The notes under the pieces: generated by a model
Seen by the model: the letters and a program-made list of their open reading frames with translations, nothing else
Told to the model about the DNA's origin: nothing
The model's database searches: none
Made by a program: the position numbers and the translations under genes
NCBI GenBank assembly: GCA_037043015.1
Contig: CM073329.1
Coordinates: forward strand, 14,152,648-14,216,647
DNA: 64,000 nucleotides
Origin: Bryum argenteum
Lineage: Eukaryota; Streptophyta; Bryopsida; Bryales; Bryaceae
Direction: 5' to 3'
Shown: positions 1-12,141 of the stretch, piece by piece
Numbering within the stretch: the stretch's first letter is position 1
How the letters are laid out: each line of letters starts with the position of its first letter

Positions 1-298
1 GTGAAGCAAACTAGAGAGATTCTTCATGAGCCACCTTTAGATAATCCCTCCATGGAAGATGCACCACTATATGAGCTACTTAGTGATGAGGAAGATGATC
101 TTCACCAATTTGTGGAACCCATGGAGGTTTGCAATCAAGATAAGAGGGTGTCAAAAAAATCGGCATAGCCGTGTATTCAATCCGGCGGAGGAGTATGATT
201 TGTGGTCCGATCTTTTGCACTCTCCAAGCTAATATCTCTATAGCCCAACTCATCCAAGTTGCTCCTTCTTTGAGGAAGGAATTTAAAGAGGAGCCACA

Positions 299-1342
299 AT
301 GCCTCGTAGACCTAAACAAAAGATCATGACTACAAGGGTGTATGTAGAGAGCTTGATTGATGATGGAGCTTTTGAAATTGATGTCTCTATTCTAGACAAG
401 GTGATTCCACATGCCTTGATAGATGGAGGAAGCGGTATTAATATCATGCCACTTTCTACAATGGAGAGTTTGGGTTTGGTACTAACCGGTCCTTCACCAT
501 ACATAGTGAAGGTGGCGGATGAGCGCTCCATCAAGCCACTTGGCCAAATTGTGAATTGTCAAATGGAAGCCGGAGGAGAAATCTACACATTGACTTTTCA
601 TGTTTTGAGGTTGTGAAAAGAGGGGGCATATCCTCTTATTTTAGGCCGAGATTGGTTGAGGAGGGCCAATGCTTCCGATTGTTGGTCTATTACTACATCC
701 GCCTTGACATTTGGTCCATTTGATAACCGGGCCTTGGTGACGTTGGGTACTCCAACCACTTCACAAAGTTCAATCATAGGAGAGAAACCAAAAACCAAAG
801 ATGAGCTTAGTGTTGAGAAGGTGGGTTATGTACATCCTATGTTGACTGTGGGAAAGAATCCTATTGATTTAGGGCCAATTAAGAATTTAGGTCCCGGCCT
901 TTATGATTGGGAAGATGATGGTGAATTCACTACGTGGCTTCAAGAGCATCTTGAGGATCATGAGACACCTCGAGTCCAAGCGGTGCATGTCATTTCCACG
1001 AGGAGAGAGGAAGTACATGAGGTTGACATTGATTCCGGTTTGGTGACCTTGCTTGATGAAGTGGAGTATGAAGCGGTGTATAATCTTGAGATTGATGGCA
1101 CCCAACCTCATGGTATGGAAGGATTGTTGAATGAAGAGGACATTCTACCACCACCACTTCATTTCCGCAAAACCTCCACAAGTTTGGAGGTTGGAAGTGA
1201 CCTCCTATATACCCCGCGGTTCCTAGTGATTGGTATCATGGCCCTACAAATCCAATTACGGTTCCTATTAATGATTGCCAAGATGTGGATGTTTCATTGG
1301 AGAATGAGGAGGCACGATTCATCAAAATGGGAGCTCAATTGA
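299..1342 (+). pseudogene. Retroviral-type aspartic protease of gypsy pol
   Basis: The frame contains ALIDGGSGINIMP, the plant gypsy form of the catalytic D-T/G-G/S-G loop, and downstream YPLILGRDWLR, the conserved ILG-R-WL block that closes the fold. An in-frame TGA at 614-616 separates the two halves. The same frame runs on through an acidic linker to 1342, where it overlaps the reverse transcriptase frame in a different register, indicating a frameshift. Family membership is clear from the two motifs. The copy cannot make a full polyprotein. Confidence 0.8.
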
Positions 1343-2345
1343 CAAAGGAGGAGATAGCAAAGTACAAAGAGCTAGTGCTAGAATTTCGAGACATTTTTGC
1401 TTGGTCTTGTAAGGATCTCAAGGGCATTCCACCGGAGATAGTGCAACACACTATACCTCTTCTTCATGGTACTCAACCGGTTCGACAAAAGGAGAGGCGT
1501 ATGAATCCCGTCTTCATCTTATTGTGAAGACAGAGTTAGAGAAGCTTTTGGAAGCGGGATTCATTAAACCCGTAGAGATCATGATTGGGTGTCTCCTATG
1601 GTCCTTGACAAGAAGACCACGGCAAGGTTTATGTTTGAGCATATTTTCACTCGCTTTGGAGTCCCCAAAATATTGATTAGTGACCGTGGTACTCATTTCC
1701 TCAATGACCTTATTGAGGAACTCACTAACGCTTATGGCATTGATCATAGGAAGACCACACCCTATCACCCACAAACCAATGGCTTAGCGGAAAGAGTCAA
1801 CCAAACCATTGTAAGGATTCTAAGAAAGACCGTACATGACAACAAGAGAGATTGGGATGCTAAACTTAATGCGGCGTTGTGGGCATATCATACTACCTTC
1901 AAGGTCACCACAAAGCAAACTCCATTTGCTTTGGTCTATGGCGTGGAAGCCATCTTGCCAATTGAGATTGAAATTCCTTCATTACGCATTGCCCTCAATG
2001 ATAGATGGCGGTTTCAAAATCAATTCATGATAGGGTGCTCATGCTAGAAGGCTTAAATGAAACAAGGAGATTTAGTGCTCAACACATAGAGACGGCTCAA
2101 CGGAGGAAGAAGGCCGCATTTGACAAGTCCCACAAGAAACGAACTTTGATCCCGGGACCATGGTGATGTTACAAGATGGTAAGAAGCTTGAATTTCCAAG
2201 CAAGCTTGATGCAATTTGGTTGGGACCATATTGGATTATGGAGGTGTATCCAAACAACACAGTTCAATTGGCAACATTGGATGGGACATATTTTCCCCAC
2301 ACGTACGAATGGCGAGAGATGCAAGACATACCATGTGTGACCGTG
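1285..2345 (+). pseudogene. Reverse transcriptase stub joined to integrase (deletion derivative)
   Basis: The first part carries FRDIFAWSCKDLKGIP and PVRQKERRMNP, the usual start of gypsy reverse transcriptase. After DWVSPMV (about 1590-1610) the reading jumps directly to integrase: RFGVPKILISDRGTHF, then YHPQTNGLAERVNQT with the second acidic position, and the region before the chromodomain position (LVYGVEAILP). The tail near 2160-2330 has the GPY-type block (WLGPYWIMEVYPNNTVQL). The catalytic YxDD region, RNase H and the integrase HHCC finger are absent, so one deletion removed about 2 kb of coding sequence. The frame changes again near 2040. Confidence 0.85.
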
Positions 2346-2433
2346 CTTGCCCAATGGGGAGCCTCTTGCCTACGAGGCTTCAAGACTCTAGGCCCGTTGC
2401 ATTCTCACGAATGCCCCCGCAGATGGCCGACAC

Positions 2434-2759
2434 TGTGAGCCATACAAATGGCTCACGTATTAGTTATTGAATATCTAGATACAAAATACATTTGATTATA
2501 GTAGTTTGTGTGGTTCCTATAGGCTAAATGCATTAAATTTGAATTTATAGAAATAGGCTCGGAAGTTATTAGAATAATTAAGAAAAGCATTGAGTATGGC
2601 AATTTAGTGACAATTACATGATTTTATGTTAGGGAGGATAACTAAATTGTTAGAATTGAAGAATATTTGATGTGAGGTAGTATTAGAGTTAGAGGTAGAT
2701 AGGCAATTTAGAAAGTAGAAAGGTAAGAAGGAAGGTGAGGGAGTAGGATTTCTCCCTCA
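2434..2759 (+). repeat. LTR-like repeat, start identical by eye to 63675-64000
   Basis: The repeat starts TGTGAGCC, and its first bases form a perfect 9-bp inverted pair (GTGAGCCAT and ATGGCTCAC, 4-base loop). I could find no mismatch with the last 326 bases of the window. The flanks differ: gypsy pol here, gag of another element there. It is therefore a mobile repeat and not part of a larger duplication. A TG start and long non-coding length suggest an LTR, but no matching end or target duplication could be fixed. Confidence 0.7.
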
Positions 2760-3890
2760 TGCTTCCCCTCTCCCCTTTATCTTTTCTTTCTTTCTCATTT
2801 CTTTTTACTTGTCTCTCTCTTTTTGCTAGGGTTTGCTAGTTTTGTCTCTCTTGTTTTTGGTGTATGTGTGTGGTTTTTGAGATGCTTCTAGGTTGTGGCT
2901 ATGGAGAATGGAGTTAGTGATCTAAGATGGAGAAAACACACAAGTAGAATGTGTGGAGTTGTTGGATGTGGGTGTGAGTGTGGGTAGGTTAGGGTAGAAG
3001 ATAGGAGAGTGGATTTCCCGACCAAGATCTGGATCTGCCAACTTTGGGAAGGTGTAGCGTTTGGCTGGAGACGAGTTTGAGCAAGCCCTTTGGAGGAAAG
3101 GAGCGTCTTGAAGCCAGCTTTCCAACGAGCCCAAGCGCGCGGTCATAGGAGCAGCGACGGGGGAGCTATGGCGGATCTCCCAAGAGGACTTCACCGGCTT
3201 GCGGCGGACGGCGAGAAGAGGCGGCGCTGACTTGAAGAACGATTTCTATCGGTAGGAGACAAATCTGAGCAAGCCCTTTGAAGGAGAGGAGCGCCTTGAA
3301 GCCAGCTTTCCAAAGAGCCTAGGCTTCCTCTTTTTGGATCATGGACGGAGGAATGGTGATCGATTAAGTGAAAGCATGTCTACTGTGGAGGGCAAATTGA
3401 AGGCCTGACTTTGAGGCCGCATAACTCAAGTTTTAGGAAGAACCACGAGACGTGCTTCCGGATTCAAGTACATCATCAAGCTAGCTCTCTGTAGACTCCT
3501 AGCTTGCCTCAAGAAGAGCAAGGACGAGGGAGATACGGCCATTTTAGTGGCCAAGGGTCCAGCTGAGGTTGGACCCCAATTGTACTTCTTCTTCCCCCAT
3601 TGGTTTTCTTGTGATGTTTATTGCATCTCGTGTCTTGATGATCGTGTGATGGTGGATGCATGGTGTTTGTGAATGCTTGTTAGGATTTAGAGTCCATTGC
3701 TTGGAAGGGCTAGGTAGGTGTCTCCACTCTCAACCGGCCCAACTCTAGGGCTTTTCTTCCTACGGGTTGAATTGCTCATACATTGACAACAATTCGTCCA
3801 TCTAATTGTGGGGAAACCCGAAGGGGGGCTCGACCACCCTCAACACGAATTGTTGCCATGTTTGGCAATCATAGGGAAAGTTCAAATTTG
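2760..3890. other. Probable continuation of the LTR-like repeat, no gene
   Basis: Starts with a pyrimidine-rich run (about 2755-2850) and continues as moderately GC-rich non-coding DNA. A phrase around AGCAAGCCCTTTG-GGA-GGAGCG occurs twice (about 3079 and 3268), as does AAGCCAGCTTTCCAA (3111 and 3300), an internal duplication of about 190 bp. No coding pattern is visible. The window ends before the partner copy reaches this part, so the right end cannot be set. Confidence 0.45.
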
Positions 3891-5140
3891 GAAAACAGCA
3901 AAGGGAGAGAATACTAGAACGAGCTTGGTGGAGGAAGAAGGTGTTCGAAGATCACTGACAAGCTGATATTGATGACATTGAGGGTGGGGATCGTCCTCCA
4001 CTATGAGGCACATTATTGGGCCAACGCCAAGGGAAAATGACGGCCAATGCATCCTACGTGGCATCCACCAGAGCCCCCACTCCCTCATGAAAGCATGAGC
4101 ATTTAATGACCTGACACTGCCGCAAGGAAATGGAAAGGAACGCTCATGTAAGTCCGGCTTTAAAGTAGTTGTCCCATTGGTGTAGAAGTTAACCTTGAAC
4201 GACATGGGGATTGAAAGGGGCAGCCCGAAATTGGATCACAACATCTTTTGGTCTTGGGCATCATGAATAGTGCACTTTTTGTAATTGGGCATCATGCTTA
4301 GGTGTTTAGGGGGTAAGGCCAGCCCCATTGAGAAGAGGGCTTCCACCTTCCCCTCGTCCTTGAATAGAAAATGAACCAATTATGTCTCCAATTGTAGCAA
4401 TTAGAGACAAGGATATAGTCCTTGCCCTACCATCTTGCGCTGAGAATAATTGTTTTTGTTTGTCAACAGGAAGTGGCATTAGTTTTCATTTGGCCTTGGC
4501 CCCGATCTAAACCCGACCTCATTTGAGAGGCTTGGGTACATTGTCAATGGCTTTGACATGCAAAAACAACTAATAAAAAGAGTAAAGTTGGAGAGCGTAA
4601 AAATCGCCGGTCACCATTTATGTAGAATGACTCAGTTGTATGGCCCCATTCTTGAAATTAGGCCTCCACACCACATTTAGGTCGCCTTTATCGACATCTT
4701 TAAAATGGTGGCTCAAAGACTAACTTCGTATAGTACTTGTAAATTAATAGTACTTTCGGGGATGAGAACGTAGTTAATTGATGAGACAGCGCGCCTTGAT
4801 AGTTCTAATTCCACCATTCTAAGTGTCATGGTAAAGAACTTCAATCATTCTTTGAACTGTTTCACATCCAATGACATTACACATTGTCGTAGTCCGTGAT
4901 GCCGGAAGCAATAGAAGTAGATCAAGTAAGCGGCGAGAAAGCGAGTTCTTTCGGGGAGGCTATTCTTTTCGAACAAGAGTACTAGGAGACGAATGACGCG
5001 CAAGGACAATGAAAGAAGTGCAATGGGAGAAACAAAGAAAAGCTCTTTTGCCAATTCTAGAGAACGTTCTTCAAGATTCTCGAAGTGCGTATACGAAAAA
5101 TGACCACTAATCGAGGAACCATCGGATGAGGTAAACTGTT
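3891..5140. other. No gene recognised
   Basis: Open frames here are short and show no known motif. Base composition is similar to the surrounding MULE-2 DNA. Nothing else was seen. Confidence 0.4.
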
Positions 5141-6725
5141 TAAATTTTAGTGTTCCGTATTTTCTTGCGCTTGTTCTTTGTGTTAATAATTGTTAGGGTC
5201 GATTCACGGTACATTCTAGGGAGAAATGTTTGTGACCGATTGTTTTGGGGGCTTCTTTGTAATCCAACGTGCAGGAATTTGAAAGTGGTGATTCAGGAAG
5301 TGAAGAAGAATTTGGTGAGTTCTGATGTGACCTTAATGTACCTTTTCGGCTGATTTGACATGTCGAGTGGAGGGTCATGTCGAGGGTCACATCAAGTCCA
5401 GTGTCACGTCGAGTGGAGGGTCGCATCAGCTCTTGACGGCTGCGGCACCTTCTTCTTGACCTAAAACCCCAGCAGCCTTTTGTTTTCTTCTCTCCTCTTC
5501 TCAGCTGCTGCGTTGATTGCCATTCTCGGGAGTTTTTCCGTCTCTCTTGCTCCACCCGATCACTTGTTTCTTCACCCGTGGAGCCTCATCAGCAGAAATT
5601 TGAGTTACCTTCAACATTAGATCAGTCGTTCGTTGTCGGTGTGAATTTTGAATATGTTGCAATTGTTGGCTAACCTTGGGGTCGACGCCCCACCTCCTCC
5701 GACTGATCCAGCGGACACAGCAGATGAGAGGACACAAGAAACGCAGACTACAGCAGGTAATGCTCATAAACACTTTTGCTTTGATCTCGAAATTGCAGCG
5801 ATCTCAGTCTCGCACTTCCCATCAGTCTCGCAGCGCTCTTATTCTCCCTGCTCGAGCTCTTGCTTTGACCTGCTCCGGAGCTCATGAATGAGTTTCATTA
5901 TCCATATAAACTAGTTTTTGTTGAAGTAGAGGCAACGCGGAAATGGCTGAGCTTGGTTTCAACGTGGTTGCTTCATTGACTATCAGAGGACTCAGGAGAT
6001 GATCGAAGGAATTCCCCAGGTAATATAATTCAGTTGACCTAATTTGATTTCTGTTCAAGTCCAATTCTCGGTCATTGGAGCTCAAGAAATGAACTGGAGG
6101 GCGGAATGAGAGCTGCAGCATGGCCAAATGACCAATCCTTGACAAGGTAATTCCTCCTACATTTTCAATCAGTGATGTTTCTGATCCTTACAAAAACTCA
6201 ACATGTTACGTTTGCTAACAAAGAAATACAGCTTTTGCGAGGTGTGGTGACGGAGTGTCTTGCACAAGTCAAAAACTTATGGAGCGAATGCTTCCCATTT
6301 GACCCCATTGGGTGCCCGACCGCCCCAAAGTAGTGGACCTCTACTGCCAACGCCCTCCCCACTTGGTGTGGACGGGGTTACTCGGACGGTTTACCACTCG
6401 ATGTTGCAATCAGAACTCAAGGCGGGATAGGGCGCCTGAGACAGTTCATGGAGTCCCAAGCTTGAATTCGTCCTGTATGCGCCAATCGACTGCCACATTC
6501 TTATCTCGAATCTGGCTTCCAATGAGGTTAGTCTGGCCCTAAGATTTGTATGTGTTTCACTCTAAATGGCCTCGTACAATTTTGCATTCGAGTTTGCACT
6601 TTTATGGAAAGAATTGCGGTAAATAGTATGATTTTCACCCCCTCGAGTACCCGAGTGTGCCAATCGTGTCGATCTGTACCGAAACTAAGCTTGTTATGAT
6701 ACTTTGCAGGGACTTTTTACAGTTA
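5140..6725 (+). other. Possible non-recognised upstream exons of the ParB/methyltransferase-like gene
   Basis: Several exon-like pieces end in consensus donors: a frame from about 5654 with a run of prolines (DAPPPPTDPADT) ends at CAG|GTAATG near 5757, and further CAG|GTAA or AAGGTAA sites lie near 6018 and 6145; an acceptor TACAG is at about 6229. No domain is recognisable and the pieces do not join into one clean frame. They could be the 5-prime part of the gene that follows, whose first clear exon begins at an acceptor at 7953, or a separate decayed gene. Confidence 0.25.
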
Positions 6726-6726
6726 G

Positions 6727-7765
6727 GGAGGGGGTCGGGCGCCCGACGGGGTGCTATGTGGTCTTCACGTCCCGCTCCAGCGCCCCACGCCGGAGCCCCA
6801 AGGCCTCAATGGAGGGGTCGGGCACGGATGGGGTGCCAAAGGCCTCTGTGGTCTTGCCCCCAGCCGACCCACGCCGGAGCCCAACGGCCTCAGTGGAGGG
6901 GGTCGGGCACCCGACGGGGTGCCAGGGACCTCCGGGGTCGCGCCCCCAGCGGCCCCACGCCGGAGCCCCACGGCCCCACGCCGGAGCCCCACGGCCCCCA
7001 TGGAGGAAGTCGGGCACCGGACGGGTGAGGGCCTCCGAGGTCCCGCCCACGCCGGAGCCTTAAGGCCCTGTGGCTGAGGGGTCGGGCACCCGACGGGTGC
7101 CGGGGCCTTCGTGGTCCCCGCTCGCAGCCGGCCCCACGTGGAAGCCCCACGGCCCCAGTGGAGGGGGTCGGGCACCCGACGGGGTGCCAGGGGCCTCCGG
7201 GGTCGCGCCCCCATGCCGGAGCCCCACGGCCCCAGTGGAGGGGGGGCGCACACCGACGGGGGGTGCCGGGGGCCTCCGGGTCGCGCCCTGGGGCGCCCCA
7301 AGCCGGAGCCCCACGGCCCCAGCTGGAGGGGTCGGGCACCGACGAGGTGCTAGGGGCCTCCGGGGTCGCGCCTTCACGCCAGAGCCCCACGGCCCCAGTT
7401 GAGGGGGTCGGGCACCCGACGGGGTGCCAGAGGCCACAGGGCACCCGCCCTGGGCCGCCCACTCGCTTTAGCACAAAGGCCCCCCGGGAGGGGTCGGGCA
7501 CCGGATGGGGTGCCAAGAGCCTTCTTGACACGCCCCGCCCCCATGCCGGCGCCAAGGAAGGAAGGTGCGGTTGAGTCGGGCACCGACGGGTGCCGCATGG
7601 CAATCAAGCCCGGCCACCGCGGCGCGCCCACGCGCCCCAAAAAAGAAGCGATGTTGAGGGTCGGGCGCCCGACGGGGTGCTTAGGGCAAGCAAAGGCCCG
7701 CCCCCACGCAGGCGTCCCAAGGCAGCTGGGAGGTGGCGTGGCACCCGACAATGGCTTCCAGGGGC
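6727..7765. repeat. GC-rich minisatellite built on GTCGGGCRCCCGAC
   Basis: About a dozen imperfect units of roughly 65-90 bp, each with the near-palindrome GTCGGGCACCCGAC followed by GGGGTGCC, a GGCCTC-CGGGGTCGCGCCC block and GCCGGAGCCCCACGGCCCC. The stretch is far richer in GC than either flank. All six frames are open for long distances because stop codons are rare in this composition; none of those frames is treated as a gene. It lies just upstream of, or in an intron of, the ParB/methyltransferase-like gene. Confidence 0.85.
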
Positions 7766-7953
7766 CTCTAGTGGCGACTTTTGCACCTCAGAATCATCAA
7801 CCTTTGTCAGCTTCAAGTTCAAAGACCATATGTTTCAGCTCTCATTCCCTGCCCTCACTGGAATGAGCTCCATTACTATAGCAACGTCAAACAAGTTGGT
7901 CCCAAGTTTTTAGTCAAATCCATATGTACTGACGTGACTATTTTGTTTCTCCA

Positions 7954-10900
7954 GATGAAAAGCATGAGCATGAGCACGACTCAACACCGATACCCCAGAG
8001 AAAACCAGCATCAGTTGGGGATGACGATGCCCCAGCTGAGCGAAGCGAGAAGCATTTGTCATCCATGAGGCAGGATAAGGGCAAGCTACCCGCTGAGGAG
8101 AGAACTGAAGGTGGAGGGCTTGGTGAAGTGTCTGGCGCAGTTGAGCCCAGAATGGTTCACGCTACACAGCCTGCTGAGGAGACGCACTCACCGAGTGTGC
8201 ATCATCTTTGGACCCTCTACTTCGATCACGCAAAACAGTGAGGGCGCGGTGGATGTTGATAGCATTCCCCTGACGGGGGCTGAGGTCGAAGAGAAGTTGG
8301 TGCGTCTTGTAAGCGAAGAGGCTGTGCACACTGGATCCCGTGTTGACTCACTTCGTTTCAAACCCAAGGAGAAGTCTCGTTTGACCATTCCTCTCTGCAG
8401 GCTTAAGGGGTTAACAGCTGTTCGACCAGCAATGAAGAATGACATCGAACTTCTTCAAAAGCGATTTGTCAATGGAGGATATATTGAAGGCATCATTGTT
8501 TTCTACGTCGCAATCGAGGACGACGAATCTAAGTCCCATGACGTCACTGAGGACGACGTTTTGTCCTGGAGCGACAACTGGCGTGCTGTCAACAATGAGT
8601 TTGAGGCCAAATTGACTGCAGATCCAGTGTTGCAACAATTCTTAAACAAAATGTTTAATGTTTGGGATGGCAATCACAGGTTGCAAGCTTGGCTACCAAT
8701 CATCAACAAGAAGCATCCTCACGATATTGAGTGGCACTTTTGAGTTGATTGTATCATTTTGGACGTCAGAGGTAGAATTATGGATACGCTCTCCTTGCTG
8801 TATGACATAAATCAGTAAGTTCTCTTCCAATTTCTTTCAACGCTCCTAAGTTTATCTCATTTCTGGACCTTATTCATCAAATGTTTTCTCAGGCGCAATC
8901 AAAACAGCCATGTGAAGGAGAATCTGGTGCCCAAGTTGTACCGACTGTATGCAGTTGGAAAGAAGCCTCTTGAATATTTCAAGGGCTTGGTGTCACAAGC
9001 AGATTATTCCAAAGCTGAGGCTAAAAGTGGAACCACTTGGTTCTCGCTTACAGTTACAGGGCTCACGAACTTCCTTCACCAGGTTAGTATTCAAACGAGT
9101 CCGGAAACTTAACATACACTAGAGAACCGTCACTAATTCACTTTGTTTACTTGCAGAGTGATTTATCAGAGGCTGCTGACGAGGCAGCGAAGAATTTTGA
9201 GAAGAATTTCCCCGATAAGGACGACTGGACTGGGCAGGGGATCAACGAATACATCCACAAGCATGTATCAGCCCGGAGAGGTACCCTGGAACGTGAGCTG
9301 AAAAAGTTGCTTCCTATGTGTGATGACAAATACGAAGGCAAGTTCATTGAGAAGGTGAAGGAGCATTACGAAAAATTTCATCCCCCTGAGATGCTCATCG
9401 AGAAGCTGTACTCGTTGGCAACCACCGCAATGGACATCAACTCGAAGCTCACCTGGTTGGATAGGTGGAACTGGGACCCCAAGTCGAGGGAGGAGCTGAA
9501 ATTCCCAAAATTGAAGTTCTCGGATGAGCAATTCAACACGTTCTTAAACAAGGCAACTTTCTGGGCACAGGTAAATCCTTATATCATTGACAATTCTGAA
9601 TTTGGAAGCGAGTTGAGGGCCTAATACAATCTGGATTTCCCTTTTGTGCAGCTCTCGGAAGATTGTCAAACCCAAGTAGTTGGGGCTCTGAAGACGTTGA
9701 AGGTCATTGTTGAGTACGAACCTGAGGGTCGAGAGCGCATTCAGACAATCGAGGACTACGTAGAGCAGATGCGCTGCAGACTCTGGGCTCCGGCGTTCTA
9801 CCGAGAATTCCGCCCAAAAGTGGATCCCAAAGACCCCACCTCAGTTGGCATCTACAAGGGCTACAAAGCCGAGGCCCAACTTGGATTCAAAGAGGCAAGT
9901 CGTCGAGTTTTATACCGCTACTTCAAGCACGTGTTGCTTCCAGCGAAAGCAGTGCCCAAGCTTCCGGTGTATTTCGAGAACTGGACTGATCCTACTCAGG
10001 ACACGTGCATGTACACCGCCGCTATCCAATCAATGTACGGGCGTCAGCACTTTGATTTCTGTGGGTGGTATTTGGACTGCCAAAGGAACAAATGCCCAAG
10101 TTGGGAGTTGGACGCACTCAACCGCATTGAGCCAGGCTTCTGCAATGTTAGCAAAGACGTCGTTGACTTGGACGAAGTCGAGGATACCACGCCTCCACCA
10201 CAGCAGAAGAAGTCAAAGAAGCGCCTCAGAAAGGGTGAGACACCTCCTGACAATCCAGCTCCAGCCCCTGTTCCTACAACACCAGCACCTGCAGATCCTA
10301 CGCCAGGACCGCAGCCAACTCCAAGGCAATCAGCAGCGCTTCAGGATGTTGCGCTTACTCAGAGCCAAGTGGTACAAGATTCGACTCCCCCTGAATCTCA
10401 GCTTGGAGAGGTGAATGTGCCATTGCTGACCCGACATCGCCAACGAACGCTTCAGTTGCCTCATTCAGACGAAGACGAGGAAGTCGAGCCAGCCGAGCGT
10501 CCACGCTGTGTGATGCCCCTCAACCTCCCTGGAGAGTCATCACGGCCGAAACGCACCAAGCACGGCCCCAGCGAGTCTCCTGGCCCCGCTACCCAGCATT
10601 GCCCGCACTCTATGTTGCGAATGATGGTGGATCCCCAACAAGTTCGCACCAAATCCACCGCTCGTTGCCTCGTCGTCAATGATTCCATTGTGCGCTGGAT
10701 GGAGTTGAAATCTATGAAACAGCCTTTTCCAAAGGAATACGACGACATGAAATCTTTCTTGGCTGAGGTATGTCATCGATTCCATACTCTTTGGAATTGT
10801 AGCTATCACCTAGTTTTTGACTTTTCCAATTTGGCTAACAGGTTGTGCAAGGAGGACGTTCTTCAAAGATGGCAAGTGATGAAGCCGAGTAGCACAGAGC

Positions 10901-12141
10901 CCATTATAGCGATCGATCTCATCATAGCTGATTATCCAGACGGCCCGAGGGTGCTGGTGTCTACGATCCACCACAAGTTTGTTCAATTGGAACCAAAGAA
11001 AACGTTGGCTTCTTGAAGAGTGTTATGCAAAGATTGAGAAGGTATTTGCATGACGACGGCGTGATGTTGCTATTTTACCCGACTCAAATGAAAATCAAAA
11101 AGGAAATAGTGTCCTATTTCAACAACTACAAAGTGAAGTTGTATGACGAATGGAACGTGTTTCAAACACTTCCTCTAGCGACCATGTCAACAAATCAAAG
11201 ACGGTATGTTCTATCATCCCATTTTAGATGCTAAACTTGACCATGGCACTGCTTCTAGTTTCTCAATGTGATTTACCTTTTTGAGACAAACATGTTCAAA
11301 GCTCTTCTTCTTGTTCGCTCAATCGACAAGAAGATCGCAAGGCGACCAACCCCACTTCATATCAACCCCACACAATACGTTCCGGATGTTGATCTTACCC
11401 ACGACGATATCTTTGTACAACCTTCTAGGAGTTGATGACCTTGTCTCGCAAGCAATCCGATGGTACACCATGGCGTGGTGCAGCGTAAGTCTACTCTCCT
11501 CTTGAAGACACTAATTCATGGAATTAGTCCTGAGAACGCAACAATTGTGGACTTCAAAACCGGAGTGGGTAAGTGGCTCAAACTCCTTTCATTTTCCTCT
11601 GTCGTGCTCACTCAGAATCAAAAATTTGACAATTTCTCCCCACACCAGGATCGTCCGTGACAGCAGCCATGACTCTGAATCGCAACATATTCGCTATGGA
11701 GAGTGAAACCAAGCTATACGAGGAGGTTCTTGTACCTCTTCAAAAAGGTCTTCCAGATACACCTGAAACTCCTCAGGCAGCTGCGTCAGCTGACATGGAA
11801 GATTCTCCGGTTTCAGATGCTCCGTATGAGGCCTGCTGTAAGTAAGTTACCCCAAAGTCTTTATTTTTGAGACCTCATTAATCCTCACTTCTAACAAAAC
11901 TACTTTCACTTGCAGTTTAAAGAGTCCAGCGTTCACATCCAGAAAACGAGGATTTCAAGCCACTTTTCGAACCCCATCACCTTCGTTCCGGCTCCCAAGT
12001 TATGCAGCATCTCTGGCTCGAGCGTTTGCAAGTGTTATATCCGATTCTAGTGATGGGCCAACTCCACCACCTCGTATTCATAGTCGTGTTAGGCAGTACT
12101 TTGACTTAAGTGCAGCAGAGTCAGACTCAGAAACTCCATAA
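7954..12141 (+). pseudogene. ParB-like plus beta-class DNA methyltransferase-like gene, copy 1 (MULE-2), damaged
   Basis: Eight exons can be placed by homology to copy 2 at 44665-48981: about 7954-8814, 8893-9082, 9157-9570, 9652-10767, 10842-11203, 11286-11568, 11649-11841 and 11916-12141, separated by introns of 69-82 bp. Exon 1 holds VWDGNHRLQAW, like the GxHR core of ParB/sulfiredoxin-type domains. Exon 4 has a Pro-rich, acidic linker. Then come IIADYPDG (position of the DPPY motif IV) and, further on, SDGTPWRG and VDFKTGVG..SVTAAM..NRN..AME (position of motif I). Motif IV before motif I is the beta-class order of N4/N6 DNA methyltransferases. DPPY is degenerate and motif I partly kept. 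A TGA at 8741-8743 replaces a serine conserved in copy 2, and frame changes occur near 8200, 10890, 10990 and 11487. Inferred role: DNA binding or modification for the transposon; not active as read. Confidence 0.6.

Larger units (their letters stand above)
1..2433 (+). mobile_element. Ty3/gypsy retrotransposon remnant, pol region with internal deletion
   Basis: The stretch reads in order: protease (about 299-760), start of reverse transcriptase (about 1285-1610), integrase core (about 1611-2000) and the integrase tail that binds near the LTR (about 2090-2340). Most of reverse transcriptase, all of RNase H and the integrase zinc finger are missing. The element enters from the left edge of the window, so gag and the 5-prime LTR are not visible. 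Stops and frame changes make it inactive. The sequence before 2434 is not purine-rich, so the repeat that follows may be an independent insertion rather than this element's own LTR. Confidence 0.85.

Noticed and set aside
3882..4205. 107-residue minus-strand frame with Trp-rich text
   Set aside because: No domain, no start context, no homologue in the window; likely chance.
6754..7751. Many overlapping frames of 100-240 codons on both strands
   Set aside because: Open because of extreme GC content and repetition; Pro/Gly/Arg text changes frame from unit to unit.
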